A stretch of DNA of 35,217 bases from an uncultured Lachnospiraceae bacterium (GTDB lineage Bacteria; Bacillota; Clostridia; Lachnospirales; Lachnospiraceae), in NCBI GenBank assembly GCA_902760755.1, contig CACWHK010000025.1, positions 1 to 35,217 on the forward strand. Reading direction: 5' to 3'. This document shows, one piece after another, positions 1 to 7,635 of the stretch. Below the pieces are notes generated by a model. That model did no database searches. It saw only the letters and a list, made by a program, of their open reading frames with translations, and had not been told where the DNA came from. Position numbers and translations under genes: made by a program. The stretch's first letter is position 1, and each line of letters starts with the position of its first letter.

Positions 1-189
1 ATAATACCGGACACATATGACGATTTTATATTGGGAACTATCAATTATGCCAAGAGAGATCCTTCTCATACAAAGATCTTAATCGATTTCATGAGAGGCA
101 GAACAAATCTAACTTCGAGCGATATTATTGCTTTTATCGCAAGTCAGCCAGATTTTCATAGTTATAGCGCCTTAAAGAAATTGGAATGA
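1..189 (+). CDS. C-terminal end of an unrecognised protein (5' truncated by window)
   Basis: Reading frame 1 is open from the first base of the window to a TGA at 187-189, giving the last 62 residues of a protein whose start lies outside. The tail contains DDFILGTINYAK near its beginning and SSDIIAFIAS in the middle and ends in ALKKLE. It has no membrane segment and no cysteines. I do not recognise a family. The next gene starts 72 bases downstream on the same strand, so co-transcription is possible, but no promoter or terminator is evident in the gap. Confidence 0.6.
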   Translation: MIPDTYDDFILGTINYAKRDPSHTKILIDFMRGRTNLTSSDIIAFIASQPDFHSYSALKKLE

Positions 190-260
190 AATAGATAATA
201 GGAACGACTGAATAGTGTAAATTGCTCGGGAGATTAAGTTATGCTTGGGAGGACAGAACC

Positions 261-920
261 ATGAGCGTAGTACTTATCGATTATCAAAATGTTTCAGATC
301 ATGGATTGGAAGGGGCGGAGTTCCTGAAGGAGAGGGACACGCTTATGATCTATACGGATGCAAACAATATGATGATCCGTCAGGATCATATCGATCAGAT
401 CGAGACATCCGGCTGTATCTTTCATTGCATTAGATTGAAGACTGCGCGTAAGGATGCGCTTGATCGTTACATGGATGCAGAGATCGGAGAATTGATCGCT
501 AAGGGAGAGACGGAGATTGCAATCATCAGCAGGGATAACGGATTTCAATCAGTGATTGATTATTATGTGGCTGTGAAGGGACGGTCCGATCTCCGTCTGA
601 TCAGGGCGGAAAAAATAGCAACAGCATTGCCCTTCTTTTCGGACCCGGAGGATCATGATCGTCGCGTGGCGATCATTCGTAATTATACCATGCATGATCT
701 GGGTGCCTTTGCGACGCTCTGCGAGGAACGTCAGAAGTTTCGTGAGCAGATCAGTTCAAGACTGCGAGGAACCGAGTATGAGGAGAAGACAGCCGAGATC
801 ATCGACTTCCTCTCCGCGAAGGAATATGTGGGTCGTAAAACCCTCTACACGGATTCGATGCATTCCTTCGGCCTTCTGAACGGACGAAGGATCTATAATC
901 TGGTAAAAGACATTGTTTAG
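261..920 (+). CDS. PIN-like domain protein (putative RNase)
   Basis: This encodes 219 residues. I chose the ATG at 261 because GGGAGGA (247-253) lies 7 bases upstream; the frame is open further upstream, but the protein then begins with no family-like sequence. The start MSVVLIDYQNV matches the first beta strand and acidic residue (D7) of PIN-like/NYN nuclease folds. Further acidic positions occur in KDALDRYMDAE (D65, D68, D72) and ISRDNGF (D92), the arrangement expected for a metal-binding PIN active site. Residues after about 130 form a separate helical tail with no recognised motif. Such proteins usually cleave RNA, but substrate and partner cannot be read from sequence. The macrodomain gene follows after 143 bases on the same strand. 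I am fairly sure of the fold and unsure of the activity. Confidence 0.62.
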   Translation: MSVVLIDYQNVSDHGLEGAEFLKERDTLMIYTDANNMMIRQDHIDQIETSGCIFHCIRLKTARKDALDRYMDAEIGELIAKGETEIAIISRDNGFQSVIDYYVAVKGRSDLRLIRAEKIATALPFFSDPEDHDRRVAIIRNYTMHDLGAFATLCEERQKFREQISSRLRGTEYEEKTAEIIDFLSAKEYVGRKTLYTDSMHSFGLLNGRRIYNLVKDIV

Positions 921-1063
921 TGGTTACATTTTTGGAATAAAGTGTTTTGAAGACGAAAAACAATTCAAAAATAAAGTAAGACACTATAGACTGGGAAAAC
1001 ATGAGACGCAACTCCTGCTTATGGATTTTCCCGGAGAGGCAGGATAACAGGGAAGAATGGCGT

Positions 1064-2197
1064 ATGGGTAAAATGTATGATGAGATTCTATGTAAGCTGC
1101 GTCCATGCTCTAAGTGTGGACAGAGGCCGGATAAACTCGAGCTGCTAGATTCCGGACCGATCAGGAAAGTACGGTGTCCATCGTGTGGTAACGGTGTTAT
1201 AATCGGATTATGGGATGAAGCGGTAGAAGCGTGGAATACTAAGAATGCTTGTCCTCAATTGACAGAGGTCTGTTGTGACGCAGCGTTCCATTTACATGCA
1301 CATTCCACGGAGGAACTGGAGAAGGAATATATTATACACGTTTTGAAAAGTGGAACGGGGGGGAATCATATGGCAAGAGACGATAATATCATCACGTTTA
1401 TGGATACGGAGGAGCGTTGTAAGAAGAATGCCCGTCTGAAGGAGAGCCTTGCGAAGAGTATAAGTACGCAGAAGCTGATCCTGGAAGGGGATTCGATCGG
1501 GGATGTGAATCGTTCGGTATACGAGTCCGAGGCGGAGATTGTGGTATCTCACAAGAGGACCTACGAGGCGGCATCTGCGTATAAGGGTAAGCATGTGGCG
1601 GTGCTGAACTTTGCGTCTGCATCCAATCCCGGAGGAGGTGTCCGGAAGGGCGCGTCCGCACAGGAGGAGTGCCTTTGCAGGTGCTCAACGCTCTTCTTTG
1701 CGCTGGATGTTGACTTTATGTGGGATAAATTCTACACGGCGCACCGTGCAGCAAGGAATCCGCGTCATAATGACGATATCATCTATACGCCGGACGTAAC
1801 GGTATTTAAGACGGATACCTATATGCCACAGCTGATGCCGGAGGAGGACTGGTATGATGTGGACGTGATCACATGCGCCGCACCGAATCTTCGGAAGAAT
1901 CCGTCGAACTGGTACAATCCGGCGGACGGAAAATCCGTGCAGCTGACGGATGAGGAGCTTTTTGCCCTTCATGAGAAGCGCCTACGGAGGATCCTGGATG
2001 TGGCGATACAAAACGGTGCCGAGGTGATCATTCTCGGAGCCTTCGGATGCGGAGCGTTTTGCAATGACCCGAAGGTTGTTGCCGCAGCAGCCCGGAAGGT
2101 CCTTCCGGATTACATGCATGCATTTGAGACGATTGAGTACGCCGTCTACACCAGAGATGATGACACACGGAACTATGATGCATTTAACCTATATTAA
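1064..2197 (+). CDS. PARG-like macrodomain protein (TIGR02452/DUF2263 type) with N-terminal zinc ribbon
   Basis: This encodes 377 residues from the ATG at 1064, which has GGGAAGA at 1050-1056; an upstream ATG at 1001 is also in frame but lacks a comparable site. Residues 15-58 form a zinc ribbon (C15, C18, C38, C41 followed by EAVEAWN) resembling the Lar restriction-alleviation type. The main domain from about residue 103 is a microbial poly(ADP-ribose) glycohydrolase-like macrodomain: GGG at 190-192, seven residues, then QEE at 200-202, the catalytic signature of that family. Its known role is removal of ADP-ribose from proteins or nucleic acids. An internal ATG at 1370 is preceded by GGGGGGAA and would start the macrodomain alone. 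The stop lies at the left edge of a TnpB element. The macrodomain is secure; the Lar resemblance is tentative. Confidence 0.8.
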   Translation: MGKMYDEILCKLRPCSKCGQRPDKLELLDSGPIRKVRCPSCGNGVIIGLWDEAVEAWNTKNACPQLTEVCCDAAFHLHAHSTEELEKEYIIHVLKSGTGGNHMARDDNIITFMDTEERCKKNARLKESLAKSISTQKLILEGDSIGDVNRSVYESEAEIVVSHKRTYEAASAYKGKHVAVLNFASASNPGGGVRKGASAQEECLCRCSTLFFALDVDFMWDKFYTAHRAARNPRHNDDIIYTPDVTVFKTDTYMPQLMPEEDWYDVDVITCAAPNLRKNPSNWYNPADGKSVQLTDEELFALHEKRLRRILDVAIQNGAEVIILGAFGCGAFCNDPKVVAAAARKVLPDYMHAFETIEYAVYTRDDDTRNYDAFNLY

Positions 2198-2206
2198 GCA
2201 AGAAGT

Positions 2207-2228
2207 CCCCCGCCTCTAAGGCGGTGGG
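2207..2228 (+). repeat. Left-end hairpin of the TnpB element
   Basis: CCC at 2207-2209 and CCGCC at 2210-2214 pair with GGCGG at 2220-2224 and GGG at 2226-2228, with T2225 bulged and a TCTAA loop. Its loop sequence resembles the right-end hairpin loop (TCTATA), as expected for ends recognised by the same Y1 transposase. Confidence 0.7.
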
Positions 2229-2247
2229 ATGAATTGCAAAACAACAC

Positions 2248-2276
2248 TTGAAAATCGAACGAGCGTTTGGTATAAT
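2248..2276 (+). promoter_or_regulatory. Strong sigma-A-type promoter of tnpB, apparently leaderless
   Basis: TTGAAA at 2248-2253 and a consensus TATAAT at 2271-2276 are separated by exactly 17 bases. The transcription start expected 6-7 bases after the -10 box falls on the tnpB ATG at 2283, and there is no Shine-Dalgarno sequence between them. Confidence 0.72.
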
Positions 2277-2282
2277 TATTGT

Positions 2283-3438
2283 ATGAATAAAGCACTCAAA
2301 TACAGATTATACCCAACAAAAACTCAGATGCAGCTGTTTGCCAGGACCTTCGGTTGTTGCCGTAAGGTCTGGAATCTTATGCTGTCCGACAAGATTGAGT
2401 CTTATAAGACTACCGGTAAGTTTGTTGCTGTAACTCCGGCCAGATATAAGTCTGATCATCCATATCTGAAGGAGGTGGATAGTCTCGCTCTGGCCAATAC
2501 ACAACTGAATCTCCAGAGCGCATTTCGCAACTGTTTCAGTAAAACGCGTAAGAAATGTAATGCTTTTCCGAAGTATAAGTCAGCAAAACACAGCCGTAAG
2601 TCTTATACCACAAATAATCAGAAAGGAACGGTGGCAATACTTGAAAATGCCATTCGGCTGCCGAAGGTTGGGATGGTAAAGGCAGTGATGCATCGCGTGC
2701 CGGATCCGGATTGGAGACTGAAGTCCGCGACCATATCACAGGACAGTGACGGGAAGTATTATGCGTCTGTATTATTTGCGTACGAATCAACCGCTGCGGA
2801 ATCAGCACCAAATATTGAGATTTGTACTGAAAATGCCGTAGGACTGGATTATTCATCCGAATCTCTATATGTGGACAGTAAACGGAGATCATGGCAGCGA
2901 CCATAAGTATTACAGGGAAAGCCGAAATCGTCTGGCAAAAGAGCAACGCAGGTTGTCCCGTAAAATCGGATCAAAAAAGGGTGAATCCAAATCATCCAAT
3001 TATCTGAAGCAATTGCATAGAGTGAACAAAATCCATAAACATATCGCTAATCAGAGGAAAGATCATTTGCACAAACTGTCAACCGGGATAGCCAACCGAT
3101 ATGACATTGTCTGTGTCGAAACACTGAACATGAAGTCTCTTGCCAATAAGAGCTTTGGAAATGGCAGATCTACACTGGATAACGGTTATGGAATGTTTCT
3201 CAATATGCTGGAATACAAGTTGTCCGACCGCGGAAAATGTATGATCCGTGTGAATAAATGGTTTCCGAGCAGTCAGCTTTGCCATTGTTGTGGAACCGGG
3301 AATCCGAAGGTTAAAAACCTTGATGTCCGGAAATGGCAATGTCCTGTCTGCGGAGAACTACATGATCGTGATATCAATGCGGCCAAAAATATTCTGAAGG
3401 AAGGTTTGCGCATTTATAAACAGCAATTTGTCGAATGA
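2283..3438 (+). pseudogene. tnpB: TnpB RNA-guided nuclease, split by one frameshift
   Basis: The first part runs from ATG 2283 (MNKALKYRLYPTK, a typical TnpB start) in one frame to a stop at 2904-2906. The rest continues one frame over to 3438. Dropping one A from AAA at 2880-2882 joins them as YVDSNGDHGSD and gives about 384 residues, a normal TnpB length. All key parts remain: RuvC aspartate in GLDYS (D189), glutamate in IVCVETLNM, zinc finger CHCC...CPVC, and the last aspartate in HDRDINAAKN. TnpB cuts DNA guided by an RNA made from the element's right end. As written the gene makes only a truncated protein; real mutation, recoding or a sequencing error are all possible. Confidence 0.85.
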
Positions 3439-3439
3439 T

Positions 3440-3594
3440 GTAATAAGAATAAGAAAAAAATAAATCGGTAGGGATGGAATAGCCCGAACCTTACGCCTGT
3501 GGACATCGTGTAAGACTTTTGAGACGAATAACGTTGACAAAGCAGTGGTGGTTGAAGCAGGAAGCTCCGACCTCTATAGGTCGGGGTAGTTCAC
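3440..3594 (+). ncRNA. Putative omega RNA (reRNA) scaffold at the right end
   Basis: In this family the guide RNA comes from the tnpB 3' region and right end, and the guide is the DNA just outside the element. Here 155 bases between the tnpB stop and the right-end sequence GTAGTTCAC contain no gene and end in the right-end hairpin. If the end is at 3594, the guide begins at 3595. The 5' end of the RNA cannot be read and may lie inside tnpB. Confidence 0.45.
3567..3584 (+). repeat. Right-end hairpin of the TnpB element
   Basis: CCGACC (3567-3572) pairs with GGTCGG (3579-3584) around a TCTATA loop. It stands ten bases inside the likely right end. Confidence 0.7.
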
Positions 3595-3662
3595 ACGTGC
3601 CCTGGGATAAATGCATGGAACGGATGCGTCGTTCCTGAAAGTGCATATGGAACATGGGAATG

Positions 3663-3705
3663 GCACCCTGTCGTAGGAAAAGTCCTATGACAGGGTGCTT
3701 TTTCT
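3663..3705 (+). terminator. Rho-independent terminator
   Basis: GCACCCTGTC plus GTAGG (3663-3677) pairs with CCTAT plus GACAGGGTGC (3684-3698), and is followed by a T-rich run from 3699. It would end transcription from tnpB before the large repeat-protein gene. Confidence 0.8.
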
Positions 3706-3815
3706 TTCGTCCCTTATTGTCTGACAACAGGCACCCTTTTTATGGCATTATTCTTTTGGCTATGGTAAAATAAAAATAGTTTGCATATTGGCCTTTTTTA
3801 GAAAGGGGAGAAGCT

Positions 3816-6800
3816 ATGACCAAGTGCGGAAATGGGAAACGAAGACTCATCCTTGCGGCGCTTTTTGCAGCGGCGATTTTTACGGGTGGAATGACCGCGG
3901 GATCGGATGTTTTTGCTGCGGAAGCGAAAGCAGAAGCGGAAGCTGAGGCTGAAATGGAAGATAAATCCGAGGCAGAATCCGGAGCGGAAGGCGGTGCTGC
4001 CGTGAAGTCTGTTGGCGCAGAAGAAAGCGCCGATGTGAAGTCCGTCAGTGCGGAAACCAGTGAGACCGAGGAAGCTGCGGCAGAGGAGCAGAGCGAGAGC
4101 GAAGCGGCTGTCGAGGACGGTGAGGTCCAGAACGGCTGGGTTGAGGAGGGTGATAACACCTGCTACTACGTGGATGGTGAGAAGGTAACGAACACCATCA
4201 TGGAGATCGACGGAAAGCTTTACTCTTTCAGCAGTTACGGATATCTGATGAAAGGTGCATCCTTCTCCAGGAAGGATTCGGACAGCGGGATCACCTATTA
4301 TTACCGTTCAAAGGATGATGGTTCACTCCGGAGAAATGAGTGGTATGAGGTGACAAGCTCCAATGGAGACAAGCTCCACTATCACTATGGTGAGGACGGA
4401 CGCGGCGAGAGAGGGATCGTAACTCTGGACGGAGAGGAGCTGCTCTTTGATTACAAGGGTCTCCTGATGGAAAAAAAGGCCTGCTACGTGGATGACGTGG
4501 CTTATGCCGGAGATGCGGACGGACATCCGGTTAAGCTGAGCGATGATGGCTGGAACACGGTCGGAGGTGCAAAGTTCTACACCGAAAGCGGATCCTTCCT
4601 TGAAAAAAAGCTGGTGATGATCAAAGATGCATACTATTTCTTCACCGATTACGGTGTTATGCTTGCCGAAAATAAAACCGCCGGCAGTTATTTCTATGAT
4701 CCGGTGACCGATCAGTATGTTTCAAGATATTACCGCGGAAAGAAGAACGGGAAGCTGTACCGGAATGAGTGGTACAATGACGGGTCGGAAGACTATCCGA
4801 AGTGGCACTACTACGGCGATGACTGCAGCGAGTATTTTGGCTTCCACACCATTAATGGAAAGAGCTATTTCTTCCATGAATACTATGGGGATATGCTGAC
4901 GGATACGACCTGTTCATCCAGTGACGGGTATTCTTATGTCATCGATAAGGACGGGATCGCGACACGGCTGGATAAAGAAGGCTGGAATAAGGTCGGAGAC
5001 AGAACCTACTATGTGGTAGACGGAAAGCCTGTGGAGGAGAAAATCCTTGAGATTGGCGGGAAGCTGTACGGCTTTGGCTATGACGGGCAAATGCTCTACG
5101 GCGGATATTTCACGCTCTACGTGAAAGAGGGGGATGATTATATTCTCCATAGTTACTGCGCACGGGAAGATGGTTCTCTGTATACGGGAACCTGGCACTA
5201 TGTCGAGCATGAGCAGGCGTGGTTCTATTTCGGAAAGGACGGAGCTGCGAAGACCGGTTTTTGCAAGATTGGCGGAACCCTCTACTATTTCGGCTACTAC
5301 GGGGATCTGCAGACGAATACTTCGCTCACGCACAACGGAAAGCTCTACGTAGTCAATGAGAACGGGGAGGCGAAGGAGCTTCCGGTGGATAGCTGGACCA
5401 CCTTCAAGGGAAAGACGTATTACAACGACGGCGGCAGCCTGGTGAAGAGTGCCGTAAAGAAGATCGGTGATAAGTATTACTACTTCGAATCAAACGGCGC
5501 GCTGATGAAGGGACAGAGAGTCTGTTACAATGGCACGTATTATCGGGCCGGCAAGGACGGTGCTCTGCTGACGGATCAGTGGTACAACTACGAGTACTAT
5601 ACCTCGGATGGTTCTGCGCCGGATAACGGGAAGTATAAGGTCGGAAAGAATAACTACTACTTCTACTGCGGGATCGCACAGAAGAACAGCTGGTTTTCCG
5701 ACGGGGAGTATCTCTATAAGTCGAACAGCGGTGGTGTGCTGAAGAAGTCTGATGTGAGCGGGATCACGTATCTTGGGACCTATCGGGAGCCGATACTTAC
5801 AAAGAACGGTAAGGTCGTGAAGGAAGAGGGCTGGCATGAGATCAACAAGGCATACTACTATGTGACCTCCGACGGAACGGTGGTTCGCGATATCTCCATG
5901 CAGGTAGACGGAAAGTATTATGCATTCCGGGCAGACGGAACCCTGATCCGTGGCGGCTGGGAGAATACCAGCTACGGTGACTGGATCTATGCAAAGGGTT
6001 CCGGTGAGCTTCTGATCGGTGAGCAGACCATCGACGGAAAGAAGTATTACTTCGACGGTGAAGGTCACATGATGACAGGCCTGGTTACGATCGACGGTGT
6101 GAACTACATTTACGGATCGGACGGTGTCTACCGGAAGAAGGCTGTGAACGGCTGGAACGAGGCAGGCGGAGACTGGTACTATGTCAAGAATGGCGAGTTT
6201 CTGACCGGAGAGCAGAAGATCGGAAAGTTCAATTACAGATTCTATTCGGACGGAACACTGAAGATGGACTGGATCGATTATTCCGGACAGAAGGTTTATG
6301 ATGCAAACGGAAGACAGGTGAAGAAGGGCTGGATCAAAGCCGATGGCTATTGGTACTATATAGATCCGGAGACACATAAGTATGTGACCGGACAGCAGAC
6401 GATCGATGGGAAGACCTACAATTTCGATAGTTACGGCAGACTGAGTTTCGACTGGAACTATGTTGAGTATTACGATAATACCATCTGCTCTACGGATAAG
6501 AACGGTGTGTACACAGAGAAGAAGATCACATCCAAGTGGTTCATAGTGGGTAAAGAGTACTATTACCGGAAGGACTATACCGGCTGGGTCGGCGAGAACT
6601 ACGTGGAAGACGGAATGCTTGTGACAGATGCGGTAGTGGACGGAAAGTATCTGGTGGACGCAAAGGGCAACTGGGTGAAGAAGCAGGGCTGGTACGAGGT
6701 AAGGTACGCTATGTACGGCTACAGCTCAACCTCCACGTTCTATGTAAAGAAGAACAAAACTGCCGCAGTCAGTGAGTGGCTGCAGATCGACGGAAAGTGG

Positions 6801-7604
6801 TATTACTTCAGCTCGCTCGGAATAGTTCAGAAGGGCCCCGTGCTTCTGGACGGTGTTCTCTACTTCCTGGATCAGGAAACCGGAAAGCTTCTTCGGACCG
6901 TAAAGAATCCGGATGACGGCTGGTACAAGGCCGGAAATGATTGGTATTATGTAAACTGTGGTGATGTCCTGCACTGGAGTCAGTGGATGGAACACGGAAG
7001 CATCTATTTCTTCCAGAGCAGCGGAGTCATGATGACGGATATGTTCGGTTACTATTCGACGACTCCCTACTACGGTAAGGACGGAAAGGCGGTCTTTGAT
7101 CTTACCGGATGGCAGAAGGTCAATGGCAAGTGGTTTTTCTTTGATAACCGTGGACTTCCGCAGTTCGGATTTGTCCGTTCCGGAAAGAAAATGTACTATG
7201 TCGCATCCGGATATGGTATGCTGACAGGCTATCAGGTGCTCAACGGCCAGCTGTATCAGTTTGGTAAGGATGGCGCGCTGATCGGCCGTGTAAGCTGTAA
7301 GGACGGCTGGGTGAAGAAGGACGGAAAGTGGTTCTACTGCAAGAATGGAGAGATGGTGGATTACGGCTTCCTGACCATCGGCGGAAAGGATTACTGCTTC
7401 GAAGAGGGAACGCTCTTTACCGATGGCTTCCATGAGTATTACGGCATATTTACGGATAAGGACGGTGTGATCCAGAAGAGCACCTGGAAGAAGATCAACG
7501 GATCCTGGTACTACTTCGACCGAGACGGCTTCATGGTTACCGGATGGCAGACCATCGGAGGCAAGACGTATCGGTTCCGTTATGACGGATCACTTGTTGA
7601 GTAA
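3816..7604 (+). CDS. Secreted giant cell-wall-binding repeat protein, 1262 residues
   Basis: The ATG at 3816 follows AAAGGGGAG. The N-terminus (MTKCGNGKRR, hydrophobic LILAALFAAAIF, then VFAAEA) is a signal peptide with a likely cut near residues 35-37. Residues about 37-107 are an acidic Ala/Glu/Ser-rich linker. From about 108 to the end the protein is a chain of degenerate choline/glucan-binding-type repeats (W-YY..G...TG...I.GK.Y.F...G.L), the last being TGWQTIGGKTYRFRYDG. No catalytic domain, sortase signal or membrane anchor is seen. Proteins with such repeats attach non-covalently to wall polymers or bind glucans. It stands after a terminator, and the sensor kinase gene follows closely. 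Ligand is unknown. Confidence 0.85.
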   Translation: MTKCGNGKRRLILAALFAAAIFTGGMTAGSDVFAAEAKAEAEAEAEMEDKSEAESGAEGGAAVKSVGAEESADVKSVSAETSETEEAAAEEQSESEAAVEDGEVQNGWVEEGDNTCYYVDGEKVTNTIMEIDGKLYSFSSYGYLMKGASFSRKDSDSGITYYYRSKDDGSLRRNEWYEVTSSNGDKLHYHYGEDGRGERGIVTLDGEELLFDYKGLLMEKKACYVDDVAYAGDADGHPVKLSDDGWNTVGGAKFYTESGSFLEKKLVMIKDAYYFFTDYGVMLAENKTAGSYFYDPVTDQYVSRYYRGKKNGKLYRNEWYNDGSEDYPKWHYYGDDCSEYFGFHTINGKSYFFHEYYGDMLTDTTCSSSDGYSYVIDKDGIATRLDKEGWNKVGDRTYYVVDGKPVEEKILEIGGKLYGFGYDGQMLYGGYFTLYVKEGDDYILHSYCAREDGSLYTGTWHYVEHEQAWFYFGKDGAAKTGFCKIGGTLYYFGYYGDLQTNTSLTHNGKLYVVNENGEAKELPVDSWTTFKGKTYYNDGGSLVKSAVKKIGDKYYYFESNGALMKGQRVCYNGTYYRAGKDGALLTDQWYNYEYYTSDGSAPDNGKYKVGKNNYYFYCGIAQKNSWFSDGEYLYKSNSGGVLKKSDVSGITYLGTYREPILTKNGKVVKEEGWHEINKAYYYVTSDGTVVRDISMQVDGKYYAFRADGTLIRGGWENTSYGDWIYAKGSGELLIGEQTIDGKKYYFDGEGHMMTGLVTIDGVNYIYGSDGVYRKKAVNGWNEAGGDWYYVKNGEFLTGEQKIGKFNYRFYSDGTLKMDWIDYSGQKVYDANGRQVKKGWIKADGYWYYIDPETHKYVTGQQTIDGKTYNFDSYGRLSFDWNYVEYYDNTICSTDKNGVYTEKKITSKWFIVGKEYYYRKDYTGWVGENYVEDGMLVTDAVVDGKYLVDAKGNWVKKQGWYEVRYAMYGYSSTSTFYVKKNKTAAVSEWLQIDGKWYYFSSLGIVQKGPVLLDGVLYFLDQETGKLLRTVKNPDDGWYKAGNDWYYVNCGDVLHWSQWMEHGSIYFFQSSGVMMTDMFGYYSTTPYYGKDGKAVFDLTGWQKVNGKWFFFDNRGLPQFGFVRSGKKMYYVASGYGMLTGYQVLNGQLYQFGKDGALIGRVSCKDGWVKKDGKWFYCKNGEMVDYGFLTIGGKDYCFEEGTLFTDGFHEYYGIFTDKDGVIQKSTWKKINGSWYYFDRDGFMVTGWQTIGGKTYRFRYDGSLVE

Positions 7605-7635
7605 TGAATAGGAAAATGTGATAAAGAGGTTTGTC

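Larger units (their letters stand above)
2199..3594 (+). mobile_element. IS200/IS605-group element carrying only tnpB (IS1341-like)
   Basis: The element holds one gene, tnpB, between two subterminal hairpins: 2207-2228 on the left (stem CCC-CCGCC / GGCGG-T-GGG, loop TCTAA) and 3567-3584 on the right (CCGACC / GGTCGG), followed by GGGGTAGTTCAC, a typical right-end sequence of this group. No tnpA (Y1 transposase) is present, so it would need help in trans to move. The left boundary abuts the stop codon of the macrodomain gene. Exact ends cannot be fixed without an empty site; the group inserts without target duplications. Base composition is visibly more AT-rich than the flanking genes. Confidence 0.8.
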
